A DNA stretch of 64,000 nucleotides from Alphaproteobacteria bacterium (lineage in GTDB: Bacteria; Pseudomonadota; Alphaproteobacteria; Sphingomonadales; Sphingomonadaceae). This document shows, piece after piece, positions 18,364-29,738 of the stretch; the stretch's first letter is position 1; the number at the start of each line of letters is the position of its first letter. The notes beneath the pieces are model-generated. The model saw only the letters and a list, made by a program, of their open reading frames with translations. It did not search any database and was not told the DNA's origin. The stretch covers positions 992,001 to 1,056,000 of the forward strand of contig VBAC01000001.1 of the NCBI GenBank assembly GCA_005883305.1, read 5' to 3'. A program made the position numbers and the translations under genes.

Positions 18364-19500
18364 ATGAGCCGGACGGTGGCATTGCTGGTGGCGGCGGGCA
18401 GCGGGACCCGAGCCGGCGGCGAGCTCCCCAAGCAGTATCGCAGGATCGCCGGCAAGGCGCTGATCGCGCACGCCGTTGACCATCTGCTTCGCGCCGGCGC
18501 CGATGACATTCGGGTGGTTATCGGCGAGGGTCAGGAAGCGCTCTACCGCGAGGCCATCGCGGGCCGTCCGCTTCCGGCGCCCGTGATCGGCGGCGCCACG
18601 CGGCGCCAGTCGGTCGCCAACGCGCTCGAGGCGCTCGCCCGGGAAGGCGGCGTCGAGCGCGTACTGATCCACGACGCCGCCCGGCCCTTCCTCTACCTCG
18701 ATGTCTGGGAGCGCCTCGTCGCCGCGCTCGAGGATGCGGATCTGGCCGTGCCGGCGCTTCCCGCGGTCGACACGACGATCCGCGCCGACGGCGAGCCGGT
18801 GCCGCGCGAGGCCCTGCTGCGCGTCCAGACTCCGCAAGCCTGCCGTTTCGGGTCGATCCTCGCCGCCCACCGCGCCTGGAGCGGCGGGGAGGCAACAGAC
18901 GACGCCCAGATCGGCCGCGCCGCGGGGCTAAGGGTGACCATAGTCCAGGGCGACCCGGCGCTCGACAAGCTCACCTACGAAGCGGATTTCCGGCGGGTGG
19001 AAGCAATGCTTTTGACTCCGCGGGTCGGCATGGGGCTGGATGTCCACGCCTTCGCCGCGGGACGTGAGCTCTGGCTGGGCGGGGTCCGTATCCCTTACGA
19101 CAAGGGCCTCGCCGGCCACAGCGATGCCGACGTCGTGCTCCACGCGATCACGGACGCGATCCTCGGCGCGCTCGGCGCCGGCGATATCGGCGATCATTTT
19201 CCGCCCTCCGACCCGCAATGGCGCGGCGCCCCCTCCTCTCTCTTTCTCGACCATGCCCGAGCGCTGGTCGAAGCGGCGGGCGGACGGATCGACCATGTCG
19301 ATGTCACGATCGTCTGCGAGGCGCCGAGGATCGGCCCGTATCGGGACGCCATGCGGACACGGATCGCCGAGCTGTTGCGGCTGCCCCCGGCGAGGATTAG
19401 CATCAAGGCGACGACGACCGAGCGGCTGGGCTTCACGGGCCGCGGCGAAGGGATCGCCGCCCAGGCCGTCGCGTCGGTGCGGCTCCCGGAGGATCGATGA
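18364..19500 (+). CDS. ispDF: Bifunctional IspD/IspF enzyme of the MEP isoprenoid pathway
   Basis: The 378-residue fusion joins two enzymes. The N-terminal IspD (about 1-215) makes CDP-methylerythritol, with the nucleotide loop LLVAAGSGTRAGGELPKQY and the HDAARPF block. The C-terminal IspF (about 220-378) makes the cyclic diphosphate, with the metal site MGLDVHAF, GHSDADVVLHA and the TTTERLGFTGRGEGI block. This fusion is common in alphaproteobacteria. The IspD and IspF products are not consecutive in the pathway, since IspE acts between them. The stop overlaps the next ATG start by 4 bp. Confidence 0.96.
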   Translation: MSRTVALLVAAGSGTRAGGELPKQYRRIAGKALIAHAVDHLLRAGADDIRVVIGEGQEALYREAIAGRPLPAPVIGGATRRQSVANALEALAREGGVERVLIHDAARPFLYLDVWERLVAALEDADLAVPALPAVDTTIRADGEPVPREALLRVQTPQACRFGSILAAHRAWSGGEATDDAQIGRAAGLRVTIVQGDPALDKLTYEADFRRVEAMLLTPRVGMGLDVHAFAAGRELWLGGVRIPYDKGLAGHSDADVVLHAITDAILGALGAGDIGDHFPPSDPQWRGAPSSLFLDHARALVEAAGGRIDHVDVTIVCEAPRIGPYRDAMRTRIAELLRLPPARISIKATTTERLGFTGRGEGIAAQAVASVRLPEDR

Positions 19501-20027
19501 GCGACAATCGCGATTATCTTCTGCCGGACACGCTGGTCGACCTCGCCCGCGAGGTGGTCGCGCAGAACCGCGCCGCAGGCCGGCGGGTGGCGGTGGCCGA
19601 AAGCTGCACAGGCGGGCTGGTCGCCGCGGCGCTGACCGAGATTCCGGGAAGCTCGGACGTTATCGAGGCGGGCTTCGTCACCTATTCGAACGAATCCAAG
19701 GAAAAGCTGCTGCGCGTCAGCATGGACGTGATCGAGACGTTCGGATCGGTTTCCGTCGCGGTCGCATGGGCGATGGCCCGGGGCGCTCTGGAGGCTTCCG
19801 GCGCCGATGTGGCGGTGGCATTGACCGGGATCGCGGGGCCGGGCGGCGGATCGGACCGCAAGCCGGTCGGGACCGTCGTCTTCGCCCGCGCCGAGCGCGA
19901 CGCCAACCCGAAGGAGATCGTCGCGGACACGCGGCTGTTCGACGACACGGGCCGCGGCGGCGTTCGCCTTCAGGCCGCGCTTTTCGCGCTCGGGCTGCTG
20001 CTGCCGGAGCCGGATTCGGGCGCGTAG
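19497..20027 (+). CDS. CinA-family nicotinamide-nucleotide amidohydrolase
   Basis: This is the 176-residue stand-alone C-terminal CinA domain (PncC type), which deamidates NMN to NaMN and so recycles the NAD by-product. Signature blocks are VAVAESCTGGLVAAALTEIPG, GFVTYSNESK, and ALTGIAGPGGGS followed by KPVGTV. The ATGA overlap with ispDF couples it to that gene. Its last 58 bp are also the 3' end of the convergent COQ10-like gene. Confidence 0.9.
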   Translation: MSDNRDYLLPDTLVDLAREVVAQNRAAGRRVAVAESCTGGLVAAALTEIPGSSDVIEAGFVTYSNESKEKLLRVSMDVIETFGSVSVAVAWAMARGALEASGADVAVALTGIAGPGGGSDRKPVGTVVFARAERDANPKEIVADTRLFDDTGRGGVRLQAALFALGLLLPEPDSGA

Positions 20028-20446
20028 AGCTCGGCCGCCCGCTCCTCGAACGCGCCGATCATCCGCCTCAGCGCCCGATCGAACATCTGGCCGGCGAGCG
20101 CCTCGAATATCCGATTCTTGAAGGCGAAATCGACGCAGAAATCCATCTCGGTGCCTTCGGAAACGGGACGGAACTTCCAGCTGTTGTGAAGGAACTTCAG
20201 CGGCCCCTCCACATAGTCGATATCGATCTCGTGCGGGCGGGTCTTGTGGACCTTCGAGGTGAAGGTCTCCTTGAGTGCCTTGAAGCCGACGACGAGATCC
20301 GCGACCATTCCCGTCTCGCTATTCTCGCGGATTCGGGTCGCGGCGACCCAGGGCAGGAACTCCTGGTAGCGCCCGACATCGGCGACGAGATCGAACAACT
20401 GCTCCGGCGTGTAGGGCAGGATTCGCGTTTCGGTGTGGCGCGGCAT
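19970..20446 (-). CDS. COQ10/RatA-like START-domain protein
   Basis: The 158-residue protein has the polyketide-cyclase/START fold signature. It begins with HTETRILPYTPEQLFDLVADV and YQEFLPWV, and continues with an LVVGFKALKETFTS strand and the GPLKFLHNSWKF block. Alphaproteobacterial members are thought to bind ubiquinone and help respiration, as eukaryotic COQ10 does; RatA-like toxin naming is also used for the family. The C-terminal Ser/Ala-rich tail is encoded antisense to the cinA-like gene. It lies downstream of lipA on the same strand, separated from it by a large palindromic repeat. Confidence 0.88.
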   Translation of the reverse strand: MPRHTETRILPYTPEQLFDLVADVGRYQEFLPWVAATRIRENSETGMVADLVVGFKALKETFTSKVHKTRPHEIDIDYVEGPLKFLHNSWKFRPVSEGTEMDFCVDFAFKNRIFEALAGQMFDRALRRMIGAFEERAAELYAPESGSGSSSPSAKSAA

Positions 20447-20460
20447 CAGCGCCCCTCCCC

Positions 20461-20611
20461 CGTCATTCCCGCGGAAGCGGGAATCCAGCTTCTTTTGCCT
20501 CCTTCTTTCGCGGTCTTCGCGTCTCCGTGCGAACCCAACGTCCTTTTTTTCGCGCGGCGACGCGGAGACGCGGAGAAGAAAAGCTGGATTCCCGCTTTCC
20601 CGGGAACGACG
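20461..20611. repeat. Large imperfect palindromic intergenic repeat
   Basis: Outer arms 20461-20491 and 20581-20611 are inverted repeats of 31 bp with three mismatches (core CGGGAATCCAGCTT). Inside, a second inverted pair built from 'tcttcgcgtctccg' and 'gcggagacgcggagaag' lies around 20505-20580. It fills the gap between lipA and the COQ10-like gene. Its structure is that of a REP/MITE-like non-coding element that could also end or protect the lipA transcript. Confidence 0.75.
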
Positions 20612-20621
20612 GAAATGGAGG

Positions 20622-21545
20622 TCACTTGCCTACCGCCCCCAATTTCGCCTCCCGCGCCGCGCGCATCTTTTCGAAATCGTCGCCCGCGTGATAGCTCGAC
20701 CGGGTCAGCGGGCTCGCCGCGACGAGCAGGAAACCCTTGGCGCGGGCGATCGCCGCGTAGGCCGAGAAGGCTTGGGGGGTCACGAACTCCTCGACCGTCG
20801 CGTGGCGGGGGGTGGGCTGGAGATACTGGCCCATGGTCAGGAAATCGACGTCGGCCGAGCGCATGTCGTCCATCACCTGGTGCACCTCGAGGCGCTGCTC
20901 GCCGAGGCCGACCATCACCCCCGACTTGGTGAAGATCGACGGATCGTGGCGCTTGACGCTCTCCAGCAGCCGCAGCGAGGCGTAGTAACGCGCGCCGGGC
21001 CGGATCGTCGGATAGAGACGCGGCACCGTCTCCAGATTGTGGTTGTAGACGTCCGGGCGGGCCTGGATGATCTTCTCGACCGCGCTTTCGGCCTTGTTGC
21101 GGAAATCCGGCGTCAGGATCTCGATCGTTGTCGACGGGGTGTTGCGCCGCAGCGCTTCGATCACCCTGACGAATTGCGAGGCGCCGCCGTCCGGCAGGTC
21201 GTCGCGGTCCACGGAGGTGACGACGATGTGTGTGAGGCCGAGCTCGGCGGCGGCGGTCGCGACATGCTCGGGCTCGAGCGGGTCGACCGCGCGCGGCATG
21301 CCGGTCTTGACGTTGCAGAAAGCGCAGGCGCGCGTGCAGGTGTCGCCCAGGATCATCACCGTCGCGTGCTTCTTGGTCCAGCACTCGCCGATGTTCGGGC
21401 AGGCCGCCTCCTCGCACACGGTGGCGAGGTTGAGCGAGCGCATCAGCTTCTTCGTCTCCATGTAGCCATGGCTGACGGGCGCCTTCACGCGAATCCAGTC
21501 GGGCTTGCGCTGACGGGGAACGGCTATCGGATCGGCTTCGCTCAT
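20622..21545 (-). CDS. lipA: Lipoyl synthase
   Basis: This radical SAM enzyme inserts two sulfurs into octanoyl groups on lipoyl domains. The 307 residues contain the auxiliary cluster cysteines in [12 protein letters not shown], the radical SAM motif CTRACAFC, and the C-terminal RSSYHAG motif that ligates the auxiliary cluster. The start at ATG 21543-21545 gives the usual length. It would serve the lipoyl domain on the pyruvate dehydrogenase subunit encoded at 40.8-42.2 kb, among others. Confidence 0.96.
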   Translation of the reverse strand: MSEADPIAVPRQRKPDWIRVKAPVSHGYMETKKLMRSLNLATVCEEAACPNIGECWTKKHATVMILGDTCTRACAFCNVKTGMPRAVDPLEPEHVATAAAELGLTHIVVTSVDRDDLPDGGASQFVRVIEALRRNTPSTTIEILTPDFRNKAESAVEKIIQARPDVYNHNLETVPRLYPTIRPGARYYASLRLLESVKRHDPSIFTKSGVMVGLGEQRLEVHQVMDDMRSADVDFLTMGQYLQPTPRHATVEEFVTPQAFSAYAAIARAKGFLLVAASPLTRSSYHAGDDFEKMRAAREAKLGAVGK

Positions 21546-21611
21546 GGCGCGCAAATAGCGACCCGTTGCACGACTTGCCACCCCTTCCCTCCTTCGCCTA
21601 ACGGATCCCCC

Positions 21612-22247
21612 ATGGCCGATTTCGCGACCCTGATCGAAGGCTATCGCCGCTTCCGCGACCAGGAATGGCGCCAGGAGCGCGACCGATGGGCCGAGCTTGC
21701 CGAGGGGCAGAGCCCCAAGGTGATGGTCATCGCCTGTTCCGACAGCCGGGTCGATCCCGCGACGATCTTCGGCGCCCGGCCGGGCGAGATGTTCGTCGTT
21801 CGCAACGTGGCCAACCTCGTCCCCCCCTTCGAGCAGGACGGCCATTATCACGGTGTCTCCGCCGCCCTCGAATTCGCCGTCACCCAGCTCGAGGTCGACG
21901 AGCTGGTGGTGATGGGCCACGGCTTTTGCGGCGGCTGCGCGGCCGCCTTGACCGGCCAGTTCGACGACGCGCCGCATGGCGAGGGTCAGTTCATCGCCAA
22001 CTGGATCGACATGCTTTCCGAAGCGCGCGAGCCGATCCGCACTCGCCACCCCGATCTTCCGCGTGAGGCCTACCTCGAGATGGAGCATGAAGGCGTGCGC
22101 ATCTCGCTTCGCAACCTCAGGACCTTCCCCTGGGTCACCGAGCGGGAGGAGAGCGGCCGCCTCAAGCTGCACGGCGCCTTCTTCGCGGTCGCCGACGGGA
22201 TTCTCCACGTGCTCGACGAGGGGACGGGAGCGTTCGCTCCGGCCTAG
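21612..22247 (+). CDS. Beta-class carbonic anhydrase
   Basis: It interconverts CO2 and bicarbonate. The 211-residue protein has zinc ligands in ACSDSRVD and GHGFCGGC (Cys, Asp, His, Cys). The blocks [11 protein letters not shown] and the hydrophobic core [18 protein letters not shown] are typical of the family. It is divergent from lipA. Its TAG stop shares the palindrome CTAG with the stop of the convergent cyclophilin gene. Confidence 0.94.
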   Translation: MADFATLIEGYRRFRDQEWRQERDRWAELAEGQSPKVMVIACSDSRVDPATIFGARPGEMFVVRNVANLVPPFEQDGHYHGVSAALEFAVTQLEVDELVVMGHGFCGGCAAALTGQFDDAPHGEGQFIANWIDMLSEAREPIRTRHPDLPREAYLEMEHEGVRISLRNLRTFPWVTEREESGRLKLHGAFFAVADGILHVLDEGTGAFAPA

Positions 22248-22846
22248 CGGACGAGCAATCGCCGCACGGGCAGGCGCCGCGCGGTGAGGATTCGGACGCG
22301 CGGCTGGAGCATCTGGCCGCGCATCACGCCCTCCCCTTCGGTCGGTGAGGTCGGCGCGGCGAGGATATGGCGCACCACGTCCATCCCTTCGACCACATGT
22401 CCGAACACGGCATAGCCAAGGCCGTCGCCGCCGGAGCCGGGGCCGGCGTCCAGATAGGGCTGGTTGCCGACCATGATGGTGAAGTCGCCCCGCGCGGTCC
22501 CAGGGGCGAGGCGCGGCACCGAAATCGCGCCGTCAATGTGGCTAAGGCCGGTCTGGCTGGTCGGCTCGTGGGCGATCGGGGGAAACAGCTTGCGCGGATC
22601 GCGCACGCCGCCCTGGACCAGCCCGGCGCCGGAAGCGGTATGCATGGCCCGGTAGAATTCGCTCCCGTCGAGCCGCCCCGCCTCGACATAGCGCAGGAAA
22701 TTGCCCGCGGTGACCGGCGCGCGCGCCATCTCCAGCTCAACGACGATGTCACCCTCGCTGGTGCGAAGCTGAACCCGCACATTCGCCGGCGTCTGGGCGA
22801 GGGCCGGCGCGGCGAGGAAGAACAGGATTGCGAGTAGCAGCCTCAA
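22244..22846 (-). CDS. Exported cyclophilin-type peptidyl-prolyl isomerase
   Basis: It assists proline isomerisation in periplasmic proteins. The 200-residue protein starts at TTG 22844-22846, overlapping the permease TGA by 4 bp, and opens with a signal peptide ([18 protein letters not shown]). The cyclophilin core is recognised by [59 protein letters not shown] and [14 protein letters not shown]. The catalytic Arg region FYRAMH is kept. It is translationally coupled to the permease gene. Confidence 0.88.
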   Translation of the reverse strand: MRLLLAILFFLAAPALAQTPANVRVQLRTSEGDIVVELEMARAPVTAGNFLRYVEAGRLDGSEFYRAMHTASGAGLVQGGVRDPRKLFPPIAHEPTSQTGLSHIDGAISVPRLAPGTARGDFTIMVGNQPYLDAGPGSGGDGLGYAVFGHVVEGMDVVRHILAAPTSPTEGEGVMRGQMLQPRVRILTARRLPVRRLLVR

Positions 22847-24252
22847 GCGGCGGCCTTTCCGACCAAGCTGCGGCGGGCCCCATAAGCGAAATAGATCAGC
22901 AGGCCGACGACGTGTGCGCCGAGGAACCATATCTGGGTGCGCTGGGGCAGGCTGTAGAACAGATAGGCGCAGCCGAGGATGCCGAAGATGCCGACGGGCC
23001 ATGCGAGCGGCGTTCGGAATCGCCGCTCGATCTCCGGTGAGCGCCGGCGCATCACGAGCATGCAGACGCACACGGCGATGAAGGCGGTCAATGTGCCGGC
23101 ATTGGCGAGCGCTGCGAGTTCGGCCAGCGGGATCAGTCCGGCAAGCACCGCGACGACGATCGCCGTGAAGATGGTGATCCGCACCGGCGAGCCGCGCGAC
23201 GAGACCCGCGCCAAGCCCGGCGGCAAAAGCCGATCGCGCGCCATGACGAAGAAGATCCGGCTCTGCCCGTAGAAGAAAGCGAGGATGACCGTCGGCAAGG
23301 CGATCACGGCCGACAAAGCGAGATATTCGGCGACGCGGCGCTGCCCGAGCTCGCGCAGGATCAGCGCCAGCGGCTCGGGGCTGTCGGCGAAGCGGGAATA
23401 AGCAAGCGCGCCGATCGCCGCCCCGGCAACCGCCATGTAGATGATCACGCAGGCCACCATCGAGCCGACGATTCCGATCTTGAGGTCGCGGCCCGGATTC
23501 TTGGTCTCCTCCGCCGCGGTGGCGATCGCGTCGAAGCCGTAAAAGGCGAAGAAGATGATCGCCGCCGCCGCCATGACGCCAACCTCTGCTCCCGGCGGGC
23601 CCGACTTGGAAAAGCCGTAAGGCATGAACGGCTCGAAATGCGCCGCGTCGAAATAGGGGAGGACGACCGCGACGAAGACGATCAGGGCGGTTACCTTGAC
23701 AAGCACCAGGGCGGCGTTGAGCGTCGCGCTCTCGCGCGTGCCGTAGAGCAGCAGACCGGCGACGACCGCGATGATCGCGATCGCAGGCAGGTTGATCATG
23801 CCCCCGAGCTCCGGCCCCTGGGTCAGTCCGTGCGGGAAGGAGAGATAATGTTCGAGCAAGGGCGAGGCATAGCCCGACCACCCGACCGCGACCGCGCTGA
23901 CGACCAGGCTGTATTCGAGGATCAGGCTCCAGCCGACGATCCAGGCCAGCAACTCCCCGAGCACGACATAGGTATAGGTGTAGGCGCTCCCCGAGGCGGG
24001 GATCATCGTCGCCATCTCGGCATAAGCGAGCGCCGCGGCGGCGCAGATCAGCCCGGCGATGGTGAAGGAGAGGATCACCGCCGGCCCTGCTTTCGCCGCG
24101 CCGACGCCGGTCAGCGTCAGGATGCCGGTTCCGACGATCGCCCCGACGCCCAGCGCGATCAGATGCGGCCAGGAAAGGCTCGGCTTCAGCCTGTGTTCCG
24201 GGGCCAGATCCTCGTGGGCGCGGGCCCCCTTCCTCGCATTCCATCTCGCCAC
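22843..24252 (-). CDS. APC-family amino acid permease
   Basis: The 469-residue protein has about 12 hydrophobic helices. The first carries the APC substrate-site block IALGVGAIVGTGILTL; FFAFYGFDAIATAAEETKNP is the characteristic helix 6/loop. It resembles the cationic amino acid transporter (CAT/YfnA) branch. The GTG start at 24250-24252 follows a strong purine-rich GGGGAGGGGGG site; a longer frame from 24342 lacks support. The transported amino acid cannot be read from the sequence. Confidence 0.88.
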   Translation of the reverse strand: MARWNARKGARAHEDLAPEHRLKPSLSWPHLIALGVGAIVGTGILTLTGVGAAKAGPAVILSFTIAGLICAAAALAYAEMATMIPASGSAYTYTYVVLGELLAWIVGWSLILEYSLVVSAVAVGWSGYASPLLEHYLSFPHGLTQGPELGGMINLPAIAIIAVVAGLLLYGTRESATLNAALVLVKVTALIVFVAVVLPYFDAAHFEPFMPYGFSKSGPPGAEVGVMAAAAIIFFAFYGFDAIATAAEETKNPGRDLKIGIVGSMVACVIIYMAVAGAAIGALAYSRFADSPEPLALILRELGQRRVAEYLALSAVIALPTVILAFFYGQSRIFFVMARDRLLPPGLARVSSRGSPVRITIFTAIVVAVLAGLIPLAELAALANAGTLTAFIAVCVCMLVMRRRSPEIERRFRTPLAWPVGIFGILGCAYLFYSLPQRTQIWFLGAHVVGLLIYFAYGARRSLVGKAAA

Positions 24253-24359
24253 GCGACGCCCCCCTCCCCTTGATTTCCAGGCGGCATCTTGGTCCGCCGC
24301 GGGCCTCGGAGCAAGGCCGGCCGATTGGCTAGCGCTCAGCATCCCGGTAGGACTTGGCT

Positions 24360-24800
24360 ATGGCCACCATCCAGATCGCTTCACTTCAGCCGTCCGACCA
24401 TGACGAATGGGAGCGACTCGCTCGCGGCTACAAGGCTTTCTACCGGACGGAGCTTCCGCAGGAGCGCTACGACGAGACCTGGAAGGCGCTGCTGGCGGGG
24501 GAGCGCATCCACGGCCTCGGCGCCCGCATCGACGGCGGCCTCGCCGGAATCGCGCATTACCTGTTCCACGCCCAGACCTGGTCGAGCGACTGTTGCTACC
24601 TCCAGGACCTCTTCACCGCCGAGGAGGCGCGCGGGCAAGGGGTCGCGAGCGCGCTGATCGACGCTGTCGCCGAAGCGGCCCGCACGCGCGGCGCGGTCAA
24701 ATTCTACTGGCTGACCAAGCAGGACAACGAGCGGGCGCGAGCGCTCTATGACCGGCTAGCCGCGTGGAAAGGCTTCCTGCGCTACGATTACCCGCTCTAA
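24360..24800 (+). CDS. GNAT-family N-acetyltransferase
   Basis: The 146-residue protein has the acetyl-CoA loop EEARGQGVASALIDAV (motif A), a preceding beta strand LQDLFTAEEA and the terminal motif B-like NERARALYDRLAAWKGFLRY. The N-terminus FYRTELPQERYDETWKALL is typical of a subgroup with wide substrate range. The acceptor substrate is unknown. It is a stand-alone gene between two minus-strand genes. Confidence 0.85.
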   Translation: MATIQIASLQPSDHDEWERLARGYKAFYRTELPQERYDETWKALLAGERIHGLGARIDGGLAGIAHYLFHAQTWSSDCCYLQDLFTAEEARGQGVASALIDAVAEAARTRGAVKFYWLTKQDNERARALYDRLAAWKGFLRYDYPL

Positions 24801-24803
24801 CGA

Positions 24804-26477
<1,674 letters not shown>

Positions 26478-26577
26478 GCGGCGCCGTTCCTTCAAAAATT
26501 CGTGCTGGTCGGGGCGCGTTACCTAGTGCGGCGCGTAGTGATTGGCAAACGTGGCGAGCGCCTCTAAGCCCCCTTCC

Positions 26578-27957
26578 ATGAAAAAGTTGCTCCTCCTCGC
26601 CGTCGCCCTCCCCTCCCTCGCTTTCGCCCAGACCGCCCCGGATCCCGCCGCGCTGCGCGATGCCGCGCTAAACGGCGATACGATCGCCTGGGACATGGTC
26701 GAGGGGCTGACGACCGAGATCGGCCAGCGCCAGGCCGGGACCGAGGCCGAGGCGCGGGCGCGCGATTGGGCGGTTCGGCATCTGACCGCTTTGGGCTTCT
26801 CCAACGTGCGCGTGGAACCGTTCGACATGCCGGTCTGGATTCGCGGCGAGGAGCGGGCGGAGATCGTCTCCCCCTTCCCCCAGTCGCTGGTGATCACCGC
26901 CCTCGGCAACAGCGCTGCGACGCCCGCGCGCGGCATCGAGGCCGAGATCGTCGCTTTCGACAGCGTCGCCGCCCTGGAAGCGGCGCCGGACAGCGCGGTC
27001 CGCGGCAAGATCGTCTTCATCGACCACCACATGATGCCGGCGCAAGACGGATCGGGCTACGGCCAGTTCGGAGCGCCGCGCCGCCAGGGCCCGACCATCG
27101 CCAGCCGCAAGGGCGCGCTGGGAATCGTCGTCCGCTCGATCGGCACCGACCATCACCGCAATCCGCACACCGGCGTGCAGAGCTTCGGCGAGGGCGCGCG
27201 GCCGATCCCAGCGGCGGCGCTCACCGTGCCCGACGCGGAGCAGCTCCAGCGAATCCTTTCGCGCGGGCGGCCCGTGCGGATGCGCCTGACGCTGACCCCG
27301 CGCAACATCGGCACGCGCCATTCGGGAAATGTCGTCGCCGAAGTGCCGGGCAGCGATCCGAGCGCCGGCGTGATCGTCATCGGCGGCCACCTCGACAGCT
27401 GGGACCTCGGCACGGGAGCGATCGACGACGCCGCCGGCGCCGCGATCACCACCGCCGCGGCTCACCGGATCATGCAGGCGGGGCAGCCGAGGCGGACGAT
27501 CCGGGTCGTCTTGTTCGGCGCGGAGGAGGTCGGCGGCGGAGGCGGCGAGACCCATTTCAACCTCCACCGCGGCGAGAACAACGTCGTTCTGGTCGGCGAA
27601 TCCGATTTCGGTGCCGACCGCGTCTGGCGTGCGCAATTCAGCTTGGGAGCGGGCAATGCGGCACTCAGCGAGCGGATCGCGGCCGTGCTCGCCCCGCTCG
27701 GAATCACCAAAGGACCCGGAAGCGCGAGCGCCGGCGCCGATCTCGGCATGTGGGCCCGCGCCGGGACAGCGGCGATCGACCTCAACCAGGACGGCACACG
27801 CTATTTCGACTATCATCACACGCCGGACGACACGCTCGACAAGGTCGATCCCGCCCAGCTCCGCCAGAACGTCGCTGCCTGGACGGCGATGCTGGCGGTC
27901 GCGGCCTATGCGCCGGAGCGGATCGAGCCGGCGCCGGAGCGCCCGCGGGAGCGCTAG
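26578..27957 (+). CDS. Exported M28-family metallopeptidase
   Basis: The 459-residue aminopeptidase-like enzyme has a signal peptide (KKLLLLAVALPSLAFAQ) and starts at ATG 26578. After a PA-type inserted region, the di-zinc site is visible: His and Asp in GGHLDSWDLGTGAIDD, the Glu pair in FGAEEVGGGG, Asp in GESDFGAD and His in YFDYHHTPDDT. It likely trims peptides in the periplasm. The C-terminus is Pro/Arg/Glu-rich. Confidence 0.92.
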   Translation: MKKLLLLAVALPSLAFAQTAPDPAALRDAALNGDTIAWDMVEGLTTEIGQRQAGTEAEARARDWAVRHLTALGFSNVRVEPFDMPVWIRGEERAEIVSPFPQSLVITALGNSAATPARGIEAEIVAFDSVAALEAAPDSAVRGKIVFIDHHMMPAQDGSGYGQFGAPRRQGPTIASRKGALGIVVRSIGTDHHRNPHTGVQSFGEGARPIPAAALTVPDAEQLQRILSRGRPVRMRLTLTPRNIGTRHSGNVVAEVPGSDPSAGVIVIGGHLDSWDLGTGAIDDAAGAAITTAAAHRIMQAGQPRRTIRVVLFGAEEVGGGGGETHFNLHRGENNVVLVGESDFGADRVWRAQFSLGAGNAALSERIAAVLAPLGITKGPGSASAGADLGMWARAGTAAIDLNQDGTRYFDYHHTPDDTLDKVDPAQLRQNVAAWTAMLAVAAYAPERIEPAPERPRER

Positions 27958-28054
27958 GGCCGTACCCATAAGCGGATTCCCCATAATGAGATGAGCGATC
28001 CGGACACGCGTCGCGGACGCTTCTTGTAGGCCGCTTCATATTCGATAGAAAATT

Positions 28055-28131
<77 letters not shown>

Positions 28132-28143
28132 ACGCGCGAGCGC

Positions 28144-29547
28144 TTAGGGCTTGGGCGCGGCCGGCGCAACCGGAGCATCCGGCAGGGGATGGATGTCCCA
28201 GCCGTCGGCCGCCCCCCGCCGGCTGCCATAGTCGATCAGGCAGTGCATGTAGCGCGGATAGAATTGGATCGGATGCATCGTCCGCTCGTCTTCGTCCTTC
28301 CATTCGCTGCAGCTGTATCGTCCGTCCGGATGCGTCGAATCGATCGGCAGCGTGGCGAGCTGCGGCGAATCCATCGCGAACAAATGGGCGTTGAGCGCCG
28401 GGCGATCGATCCGCGTGAACCACACCCGGTTGCCCATCTTCTGCTCGACGATGATCCGATCGGCGGAGAAGCGGTAGACCTGGTTTACGAGCACCTGCTC
28501 GGACCGCAGCGCGAGATTGAGCAGGCTCCAGCTGCTGCGCGGATCGGTGGCGAGGCCGGTCGGCGGATTCGCCACGCACAGCGTCTCCCGCGCCCGGCCG
28601 CACACCGGCGGCGTTTCGAGGTCGCCATTGGCGATCACGAAGAACTCGCTCGGCAGGCCGCTGGCCTTTTCCGCGCTCGTCGCTCCCTGGATGACGTCGT
28701 CCGCGAACATTCCGAAGCGCATGCCGCCGTCGACGAACATGCCGTTGTCGATGAACACCGGAACGGCGGCGAGCGGCGCGGAGGACGATGCGACGATCGC
28801 ATCGACGTAACAGCCGCGCAGCCGCAGCTGATCGGGCGTCTCCGCGGCCTCCGGCGGCGCCAGCGCGGCGTAATCGGAGGCCATCTGCGTGAGGTCGAAG
28901 GCGCTCGCCTGGCCGCTGTCCATGTCGACGGCGCCGACATAGAGCTTGCGGTGGGCGGCGTTGGCCTCGGCGACGGCGCGCATCACCTCGGGGGAAATCT
29001 CGTTCAGGAGAACGCCGCGCAGCGGAGCAAGATCGGCCACGGCGCCGCGCCGCACCACCCTTACCAGCTCGAAAGGCGACATGCTGCCGTCGCGGCGGTT
29101 GCGGCCGATCGGAGTCAAAAGCTCGCTTTCGTTGCTGATCGCGTAGCGCGTGACGCCCCGCTCGGTGTTGCCGAGGAAAGCGAAGGTCGAAAGGATCGAT
29201 CCGGTGCTGATTCCCGTGACCACGTCGAATTCGGGGAGCCTCTCGCCCGGGCTCGAGCGGCGCCAGCCGTCGAGGAACCCGGCTCCGAACGCGCCGTGAA
29301 GGCTGCCCCCGGAAAGCGCGAGCAGCCGGAACGGCTGGCCGCTGCGAGCCGCCGCCCGGGCGGTCAGCGCGGTCTGGATTTCGCTGGCCAGAGTGGCTCC
29401 TGCGGGCGCCGTCTCGGTCAGCGGCAAAGCGATGGGATAGGAGTGGAAACGGCAGAATTGGGCCTGGGCGACCTGCGGCGGGGGCGAAATCGCGCAGCCC
29501 GCCAAGACCAGGACAAGCAAAAGCGCGCCCAACGAGAATCTGAGCAT
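28144..29547 (-). CDS. Patatin-like phospholipase, predicted lipoprotein
   Basis: The 467-residue protein has a lipobox signal ([10 protein letters not shown]). The patatin core has the oxyanion loop [16 protein letters not shown], the nucleophile elbow GISTGS and the catalytic Asp in [10 protein letters not shown]. It is expected to hydrolyse acyl lipids at the inner face of the outer membrane or in the periplasm. Several C-terminal cysteines ([13 protein letters not shown]) may form disulfides. It lies between two tRNA genes on the same strand. Confidence 0.9.
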   Translation of the reverse strand: MLRFSLGALLLVLVLAGCAISPPPQVAQAQFCRFHSYPIALPLTETAPAGATLASEIQTALTARAAARSGQPFRLLALSGGSLHGAFGAGFLDGWRRSSPGERLPEFDVVTGISTGSILSTFAFLGNTERGVTRYAISNESELLTPIGRNRRDGSMSPFELVRVVRRGAVADLAPLRGVLLNEISPEVMRAVAEANAAHRKLYVGAVDMDSGQASAFDLTQMASDYAALAPPEAAETPDQLRLRGCYVDAIVASSSAPLAAVPVFIDNGMFVDGGMRFGMFADDVIQGATSAEKASGLPSEFFVIANGDLETPPVCGRARETLCVANPPTGLATDPRSSWSLLNLALRSEQVLVNQVYRFSADRIIVEQKMGNRVWFTRIDRPALNAHLFAMDSPQLATLPIDSTHPDGRYSCSEWKDEDERTMHPIQFYPRYMHCLIDYGSRRGAADGWDIHPLPDAPVAPAAPKP

Positions 29548-29625
29548 GACCGTCCCCCCATCGACTCAAGTCAAGGACTGAAGGGCAAAGAATAGCGCAG
29601 ATCGGGCGTGAAGAATAATCCGAAA

Positions 29626-29700
29626 TGGTGGGCCCGGCAGGATTCGAACCTACAACCTAGCCGTTATGAGCGGCCGGCTCTACCATTGAGCTACAGGCCC
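29626..29700 (-). tRNA. tRNA-Ile2 (CAU anticodon, lysidine type)
   Basis: The acceptor GGGCCTG (29694-29700) pairs with CGGGCCC, followed by A and an encoded CCA ending at 29626. The anticodon is CAT inside GCCGCTCATAACGGC. The acceptor and anticodon stems resemble the isoleucine tRNA whose C34 becomes lysidine, rather than elongator or initiator Met tRNAs, which in this group usually begin GGCGGGG or CGCGGGG. The Ile2 assignment is therefore inferred. Confidence 0.85.
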
Positions 29701-29738
29701 CGCGCCCGAATGGCATGAGAGGGCGTTCCCCGCAAGGC

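Noticed and set aside
29626-29700. CAU tRNA read as elongator or initiator Met tRNA
   Set aside because: The acceptor and anticodon-stem sequence fit the Ile2 (lysidine) tRNA better. The initiator-type C1:A72 mismatch is absent because G1 pairs with C72.
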